64,000 nucleotides of DNA, taken from the NCBI RefSeq assembly GCF_005298175.1, contig NZ_SZYH01000001.1, positions 620,001-684,000 of the forward strand, in the 5' to 3' direction. A program made the translations under genes and the position numbers. The stretch's first letter is position 1, and each line of letters starts with the position of its first letter. Of this stretch, positions 59,360-64,000 are shown one piece after another. The stretch comes from Marinobacter panjinensis. Lineage in GTDB: Bacteria > Pseudomonadota > Gammaproteobacteria > Pseudomonadales > Oleiphilaceae. The notes beneath the pieces were generated by a model that was not told the DNA's origin, searched no databases, and saw only the letters and a program-made list of their open reading frames with translations.

Positions 59360-61471
59360 TCATTCACCTTCAGTGATTACCCTCGGAGACCCCGAGGACA
59401 GGCGATCGACCTTTGGCTTGCGGTCAGCCTGGCGCTTCATCGTCGCCAGCAGCCGTTTTATCCTGACGAGGTCGCCCCGACGTTCAGTATCCGATTTGCC
59501 CCCATAGTAATGTTTGTTAACCATACGGGCAAAGGCGTTTGCGGTCCCCGCTGCGGCAGGTCTGGCCCGGGCAAGCCTGGAAGCCAGCTGGGAAGGCGTT
59601 TCACCATGCCGCACAGGCACACCTGCGCGATCACACAGACGGTGCCAGCGTGCCACGACCCGGCCAAAAGGATCCCGGATTTCAACGCGACGATATTGCC
59701 AGGCGGTCACCAATCCGGCCAGCAGCAAGGCCACACCGATGATACCGGCGGTGATATAGCCAAGTTCGCGCAGACCGATTCCACCCGGCAACCGGGACAT
59801 CAGGTCCATCTGGGACTGGCCCTGGTAGCCCACCACCCAGCGTTGCCAGTGGTAATTCATCAGGTCCAGTTTCAGCGACGCCCACTGAAGCACCGCCATA
59901 TCACCGTAGCGCTGTGGTGAGGTCCATTCATTTTCCAGGAACGAACCCTCTTCTGCCATGGCATCCCTCAGGCCAGATTCAATTCTCTGGGGAGCGATAG
60001 CGGCGGTTGGATCCATGCGCACCCAGCCCCGCCCGGGCAACCAGGCTTCCACCCAGGCATGGGCGTCGTACTGGCGAATGATCAGGTACTGGTCATCGGC
60101 CCCGGAATCACCCCCCTGGTAGCCCACCACCACCCGTGCGGGAATGCCGGCAGCACGAAGCACAAAGGTGGCAGCACCGGCATAATGGGCACAAAATCCC
60201 CGTTTTTCATCGAACAGCAAAGCGTCGATACCGTCATCCGGCATGGCGGGCGGGCGCAGGGTGTAGAAGTACTCCTGCTGGCGGAAACGGTCCAGCAAGT
60301 GCTGAACAATGGCCTCAGGGTTGTCGTACTGCGCAGCCAGTTCTTCCGCAAATGCCCTGGCTCTGGGATTGCCGGAACGGGGCAGCTGGAGATAACGCTG
60401 CGCGTCGTCCGGAAGCGGTCCGAACTGATCGGAGCGGTCTTCGCCGGTCAGCGCCATGCGATACCGGACCGGGCTATCGGCCGGCCGGTCAAAACGGAAA
60501 AGCCCCTGTTCGTTGGGTTTGACGTTGTCAGAAACGGCTTTGGAATTTTCCAGTGCAAACGCCCAGATCTGATCCGTGGGCTCCATCAATACACCGTACT
60601 GGTTCGGTTCCAGCTCGCCCACACCGCCGTCAACGGAGACCCGTCCGGGCCTGCGGAGCTGACGCCCGAAGCCCTGCTGCCAGGTTTCACCATCGAGCCT
60701 GTCCAGGATCAGCCCACGCCAGTAGCGGTCCCGGTAGGCGGGCAGTTCACCGCCAAACGTCACCCGGAAAGCCCGCTCGCTGCTCTGGGCAAGACTGGAG
60801 ATATCGCCGGGCGTCATGGTGTCGCTGATACCAGTGCGGGCCTCCCCGGAGACCAGTGGCACGCTCCACAACGGGGCCATGCGGGGAAAGAATACAAACA
60901 ACAGCACCACGATCGGCAGGGTTTTCACCAGCATCATGCCCAGGCGCCGCCAGCCTGATTTCATCGCCCCCGGAATGTCCGGTGCATTGACGACCTGCAG
61001 GCCCACCAACAACAGGGCAACTCCCACCAGGTTAATCACGCTCCAGTGAATTTCCTGATGGAACAGGAAATTGACCGTGGCCAGATACACCAGGATGAAA
61101 AACAGCACGTAAAAATCCCGCACCGACCGTGTCTCCAGCCATTTCATACCCACGGCCAGCACGAAGAAGGAAGACGCTGTCTCCACGGTGAAGCGCCCCT
61201 GAACCGTGGCAATATAGACCGCCACCAGAACCAGCATGATGCCGCTTCGCAACCACTTGCCGGGTAACCGCAGCCGCCCGGACTGGGCCAGCCAGCGCCA
61301 GCCCGCAAGCACCGCACAACTGGCGATGAGCCAGACCGGCAACCGGTCCCACTGTGGCACAAGCAGCAGTGCGAAGCTGGCAATCAGCCATATCAGCGCC
61401 CTGCCCGACACCAGCTCGGTATTTTCCGGCGTTTGTGCGGAGCCGCCCCGGTTTCGCCAGCGCATGATCAT
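59360..61471 (-). CDS. tgpA: TgpA-type transglutaminase, membrane-bound
   Basis: A 703-residue inner-membrane protein with an N-terminal DUF3488 membrane bundle (about 25-200), a periplasmic transglutaminase-like domain, then one more helix (about 575-595) and a cytoplasmic DUF4129-like tail. The Cys-His-Asp triad is present: Cys near 426 (KRGFCAHYAGAATFVLRAAG), His near 470 (YDAHAWVEAW) and Asp near 487 (VRMDPTAAI). TgpA is essential in P. aeruginosa, but its substrate is unknown. It overlaps the DUF58 gene by 4 bp (ATGA) and abuts holB. Confidence 0.93.
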   Translation of the reverse strand: MIMRWRNRGGSAQTPENTELVSGRALIWLIASFALLLVPQWDRLPVWLIASCAVLAGWRWLAQSGRLRLPGKWLRSGIMLVLVAVYIATVQGRFTVETASSFFVLAVGMKWLETRSVRDFYVLFFILVYLATVNFLFHQEIHWSVINLVGVALLLVGLQVVNAPDIPGAMKSGWRRLGMMLVKTLPIVVLLFVFFPRMAPLWSVPLVSGEARTGISDTMTPGDISSLAQSSERAFRVTFGGELPAYRDRYWRGLILDRLDGETWQQGFGRQLRRPGRVSVDGGVGELEPNQYGVLMEPTDQIWAFALENSKAVSDNVKPNEQGLFRFDRPADSPVRYRMALTGEDRSDQFGPLPDDAQRYLQLPRSGNPRARAFAEELAAQYDNPEAIVQHLLDRFRQQEYFYTLRPPAMPDDGIDALLFDEKRGFCAHYAGAATFVLRAAGIPARVVVGYQGGDSGADDQYLIIRQYDAHAWVEAWLPGRGWVRMDPTAAIAPQRIESGLRDAMAEEGSFLENEWTSPQRYGDMAVLQWASLKLDLMNYHWQRWVVGYQGQSQMDLMSRLPGGIGLRELGYITAGIIGVALLLAGLVTAWQYRRVEIRDPFGRVVARWHRLCDRAGVPVRHGETPSQLASRLARARPAAAGTANAFARMVNKHYYGGKSDTERRGDLVRIKRLLATMKRQADRKPKVDRLSSGSPRVITEGE

Positions 61472-62505
61472 GCAAGCCCCCCGCCGCCGGCATGGGCCGC
61501 TCGTCCAGCACCTTCGCCGGCACGGGTACCATGGAGTAGCGGTCCTCCCTCCCTGGGCTGTTCAAGGCCAAATATAGCCAGCGCCTTCAGGCAGCGATTG
61601 GTGTGGGCCGCACCGGTGTCCGGTTCTATCACCTGGCCGGGCAGGTTCAGTCCGAAGCGGCTATTGTTCCTTGAACGCTCCAGCACCTGGTGCGTCAGGT
61701 AGCCCAGCCGCAATTCCCGATCCGTGCCGGCGAAGGCCTCGTAATCGAGCCAGTGAGGGCTACCCTGCTCACCTTCCCAGTCCGCAATCACCATCTCGCC
61801 GGTGCGGGCATAACGCTTCCATTGCACCCGCTGGCTCATATCGCCTTCGCGCCAGGGCCGGATATCCGCATGATCATTGCCATCGAGCGAGCGGGATTTC
61901 GACTGTTCTTCACCATCCTGCACCGTGCTCGCCACGTCCGGCGCTACCAGAGGGTTGGGATAGACAATGCCGGAGGTCACAGGCCGCAACCAGGACCAGG
62001 CGCGGAACAACCCGAATGGAAAGCGGGTTTCCACCAGGATGCGCTGCGGCTGCAGGTAACCCCGCTGGTATGAAGGCACCGAGAGGTGCAGGTCCGCCTG
62101 CTGTCCAGCCGGGATATGCTGCTGAGTCAGAATCACATCCTCACAGGCCAGGGACAGAGCCAGGGTATCGTGGCGGGGAGAGACGGCGCGAAGCCGAAAC
62201 GGAATCAGGTCCCCGGCGAAGCCCTCACCGGCCTGAATCAGGGTCAGTTCCAACCCGGACAGGTTGCGGTGGGTCTGGTGCATGGCAGCTACCGCCACCG
62301 CACCCAGAAGGAAGGTCAGCAGATAGATCAGGCTGTTCTGGTAGTTGATACCGGTGATCAGCATGATCAGCAACAGGAAGCCAAACACGACACCGGCACC
62401 GGTCGGCAGTATGAAAATATTACGTTGCCCGAATGCCCGCTGGTCTGAGCGGGGAATCCTCTGGTTCACCCAATGCTGCCAGCGCTTGCGAATTGCCTTC
62501 AACAT
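61468..62505 (-). CDS. DUF58 domain protein
   Basis: A 345-residue protein with two N-terminal membrane helices (about 30-75, GVVFGFLLLIMLITGINYQN, then a second) and a vWA-like DUF58 domain marked by WREGDMSQRVQWKRYARTG near residue 220. DUF58 proteins normally pair with a MoxR-type AAA+ ATPase and a transglutaminase. Here the transglutaminase follows, with a 4-bp overlap, but no MoxR gene precedes. The start follows a weak ribosome site. The function is unknown, presumably in envelope maintenance with TgpA. Confidence 0.9.
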   Translation of the reverse strand: MLKAIRKRWQHWVNQRIPRSDQRAFGQRNIFILPTGAGVVFGFLLLIMLITGINYQNSLIYLLTFLLGAVAVAAMHQTHRNLSGLELTLIQAGEGFAGDLIPFRLRAVSPRHDTLALSLACEDVILTQQHIPAGQQADLHLSVPSYQRGYLQPQRILVETRFPFGLFRAWSWLRPVTSGIVYPNPLVAPDVASTVQDGEEQSKSRSLDGNDHADIRPWREGDMSQRVQWKRYARTGEMVIADWEGEQGSPHWLDYEAFAGTDRELRLGYLTHQVLERSRNNSRFGLNLPGQVIEPDTGAAHTNRCLKALAIFGLEQPREGGPLLHGTRAGEGAGRAAHAGGGGLA

Positions 62506-62735
62506 AAATGCCCTGTGAAAACCGGTTTAATCAGCCACGACTATAAACACGTTTGCGGGGCCTTGCAGAAGAATACTGCAAATACTCCGATTCTGATCAC
62601 AAATGCCACAGAAACGCCTTGAATTACGGGCTCCGCAGCAGAATACTTGTAAAGATATAGAAAGGAGCCTACTGACTGCAGTCGATTTTCAGCAGCGCCT
62701 CATTTTCGCGTTTGGACACGGCAAGAGGCTACGTC

Positions 62736-63368
62736 ATGATACGCCGCACACCCCTTTACATTGCCCTGGCCGGTACCGCCAGCCTGGCAGCATCCTTTAC
62801 GCCTCCATTGATGGCTGGCGTGCAATCGATGACATCCGATGAGATGGTTGAAACCTATGTGAAGGATTCCGCCGTTATCGTGGTGCCAAAACAGAGACAG
62901 AAAACAGACGCGGACCGCCGACAGATTCTCCGCTCCCTGACCATATCACCGGGAGAGCCGGTGCGGACAGAAGCGGAAGAAGAGGCCTATCGCGAAGCCC
63001 TTCAGCGTTTCCAGCAGGAAGGAAAAGCCGACGCGCTGGAAAGCGCGGAAGAGGAATTCCTCCGGCGGGCGCTGCTGCTACCCCAGGAAGAACTGGCCCG
63101 GGCTCAGCCACCACGGGACCTCACCCCCAACATTCCGCCTATTATCTTTGGGCAACAGACGCAAATACCGGATGAGCCTTTCACCCAGACATTCCTCAAT
63201 GACCAGCTGGGTATCGGCTACGACGGCCAGAACCTGAATTTCTCCATCGGCAATCCGCCGGGCATTGATAATATCCAGGTTCCCCATGGCATTAATGAAG
63301 GGCCGGTTACCCTGACGCCCCGGCCGGGTGGCGGTTTTGATCTTTCAATCAAGGTACCGGATCAGTAA
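62736..63368 (+). CDS. Exported protein of unknown function
   Basis: A 210-residue protein not recognised. A signal peptide covers residues 1-27 (YIALAGTASLAASFTPP, cleavage after LMA). The next part (about 30-130) is charged and helical, Glu/Ala/Arg-rich (RTEAEEEAYREALQRFQQ), and the last 75 residues are Gly/Pro/Asn-rich and probably beta (QLGIGYDGQNLNFSIGNPPG, ending LSIKVPDQ). The ATG at 62736 follows AGAGG; an upstream in-frame start at 62712 would spoil the signal sequence. It is divergent from DUF58 (230-bp gap) and convergent with another gene of unknown function. Possibly part of a secretion or surface-fibre system. Confidence 0.75.
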   Translation: MIRRTPLYIALAGTASLAASFTPPLMAGVQSMTSDEMVETYVKDSAVIVVPKQRQKTDADRRQILRSLTISPGEPVRTEAEEEAYREALQRFQQEGKADALESAEEEFLRRALLLPQEELARAQPPRDLTPNIPPIIFGQQTQIPDEPFTQTFLNDQLGIGYDGQNLNFSIGNPPGIDNIQVPHGINEGPVTLTPRPGGGFDLSIKVPDQ

Positions 63369-63402
63369 CCCTGCTCCCTCCCTCGAACCACAACGCAAAA
63401 GA

Positions 63403-63440
63403 AAAAAGAGCGGCAACCTTGTAAAGGCGCCGCTCTTTTT
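63403..63440 (+). terminator. Intrinsic terminator of the exported-protein gene
   Basis: AAAAAGAGCGGC (63403-63414) pairs with GCCGCTCTTTTT (63429-63440), ending in a T-run on the plus strand. A second small hairpin, ATGCCTGA / TCAGGCAT, lies at 63442-63464. Confidence 0.85.
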
Positions 63441-63464
63441 CATGCCTGAACCTTTCTCAGGCAT

Positions 63465-63489
63465 AAAAAACGCCCCGCAGAGCGGGGCG
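63465..63489 (-). terminator. Intrinsic terminator for the leftward gene at the window end
   Basis: CGCCCCGC (63471-63478) pairs with GCGGGGCG (63482-63489) around a 3-base loop. Read on the minus strand it is followed by TTTTTT (63470-63465), 28 bp past the gene's stop. Confidence 0.85.
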
Positions 63490-63517
63490 TTCACACCAGA
63501 GGTGTTATCCGGTCAGC

Positions 63518-64000
63518 TTAGTGACCGTAAACAGCCAGCTTGGTGTTGCTGATGTGCAGGTTGTCGATACCGATCGTACCGATGTTAGTTCCACCAATCA
63601 GAGTCTGACCGATGTTCACATCCATCAGGACGTTGTCGACATCGATGCGCAGGACGTCAGTCGCTGTTGACGCGCCAATGCCGTTGCCCTTGTAGATATC
63701 AAGACCAACCAGTGCAAAGCCCTTCTGAGCAAGGCCAAGCTGATATTGCTCATCCGCACTCAGGTCTGCAACGGCTTTCCCGAACACCTTATTTGCAATT
63801 TCTTCAGCGGTTAAATCAACATTGTTCTCAGAACCACTGGCAGTAAGGCCGTTTACCGCAGTTGCATCAGTACCAGTGTTTGCACCGGTGATGCTCATGT
63901 TCTGAACGCCGATAGCCAGGAAGTCTGCGTCGAAGCTCATGTCGTTAACGGTAAACGCAACGTCCAGGTTCAGAGTACCGGTTCCGGCCTGACCGCCGAC
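63518..64000 (-). CDS. Putative secreted beta-repeat protein, C-terminal part
   Basis: The C-terminal 160 residues of a protein whose start lies beyond the window; the frame is open through base 64000. Composition is rich in Gly, Asn, Thr, Asp, Ile and Val, with almost no Cys, Arg or Trp, as in surface or fibre proteins. Two similar strands, AIGVQNMSITGA and TIGIDNLHISNT, suggest beta-repeat units separated by a helical insertion (TAEEIANKVFGKAVADLSAD). An internal ATG exists (63940), but the same composition continues upstream of it. Possibly a DUF6160-like or Fil-type surface protein; this is a guess from memory. It faces the exported-protein gene, with back-to-back terminators. Confidence 0.6.
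   Translation of the reverse strand, partial: VGGQAGTGTLNLDVAFTVNDMSFDADFLAIGVQNMSITGANTGTDATAVNGLTASGSENNVDLTAEEIANKVFGKAVADLSADEQYQLGLAQKGFALVGLDIYKGNGIGASTATDVLRIDVDNVLMDVNIGQTLIGGTNIGTIGIDNLHISNTKLAVYGH

Overview
The window is 64 kb of bacterial chromosome, densely packed and almost wholly core metabolism and cell-envelope genes. It looks like a marine gammaproteobacterium close to Marinobacter. The reasons are the FimL, FimV, PilZ and TgpA homologues, the Pseudomonas-like gene neighbourhoods stitched together in a different order, moderately high GC, and dispersed short palindromic repeats. This assignment is an inference from gene content and remembered synteny, not from a search. No phage, transposase, CRISPR array, rRNA or tRNA was seen.

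Layout. 1-5.3 kb: 3' end of metH, a DUF2970 membrane protein, a convergent 34-residue membrane peptide, then a siroheme nitrite/sulfite reductase with its DUF934 partner. 5.4-8.1 kb: acuI/yhdH-type reductase, sohB, and an SCP2 protein. 8.1-13 kb: fimL, dnaQ-rnhA-methyltransferase, divergent from gloB. 13.1-21.4 kb: mltD, the yejABEF-type peptide ABC transporter, fabI. 21.4-25.7 kb: a PilZ protein with a DUF1631 protein, DAHP synthase, and cobA, whose siroheme precursor would serve the reductase at 3.1 kb. 25.7-33 kb: serS, rarA, lolA, ftsK, metZ. 33-45.2 kb: purF, cvpA, a SPOR protein, folC, accD, trpA, trpB, trpF, truA, fimV, all on the minus strand. 45.5-50.1 kb: asd, leuB, leuD, leuC, facing a LysR regulator. 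51.4-58.2 kb: an MFS transporter, aroC, prmB, a patatin phospholipase, a DUF4892 protein, an alpha/beta hydrolase, and the type IV pilus protein PilZ. 58.3-62.5 kb: holB, tgpA and a DUF58 protein. The end holds two facing genes for uncharacterised proteins.

Themes. Sulfur and methionine metabolism (metH, sulfite reductase, cobA, metZ, asd), aromatic and leucine biosynthesis (DAHP synthase, aroC, trpFBA, leuCDB), and type IV pilus/twitching and c-di-GMP functions (fimL, fimV, pilZ, a second PilZ) recur in separate blocks.

The most interesting non-coding signal is an 81-bp element present twice in opposite orientation (50251-50331 and 52606-52686). Both copies can fold into a long closing stem with two internal hairpins whose loops read AGGGAY and AYGGAY. 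The stems carry compensatory changes between copies, which argues for a conserved RNA or single-strand DNA structure, possibly related to the TwoAYGGAY motif or to CsrA/RsmA-binding hairpins. A second family of GTCGGATTA palindromes occurs at five places.
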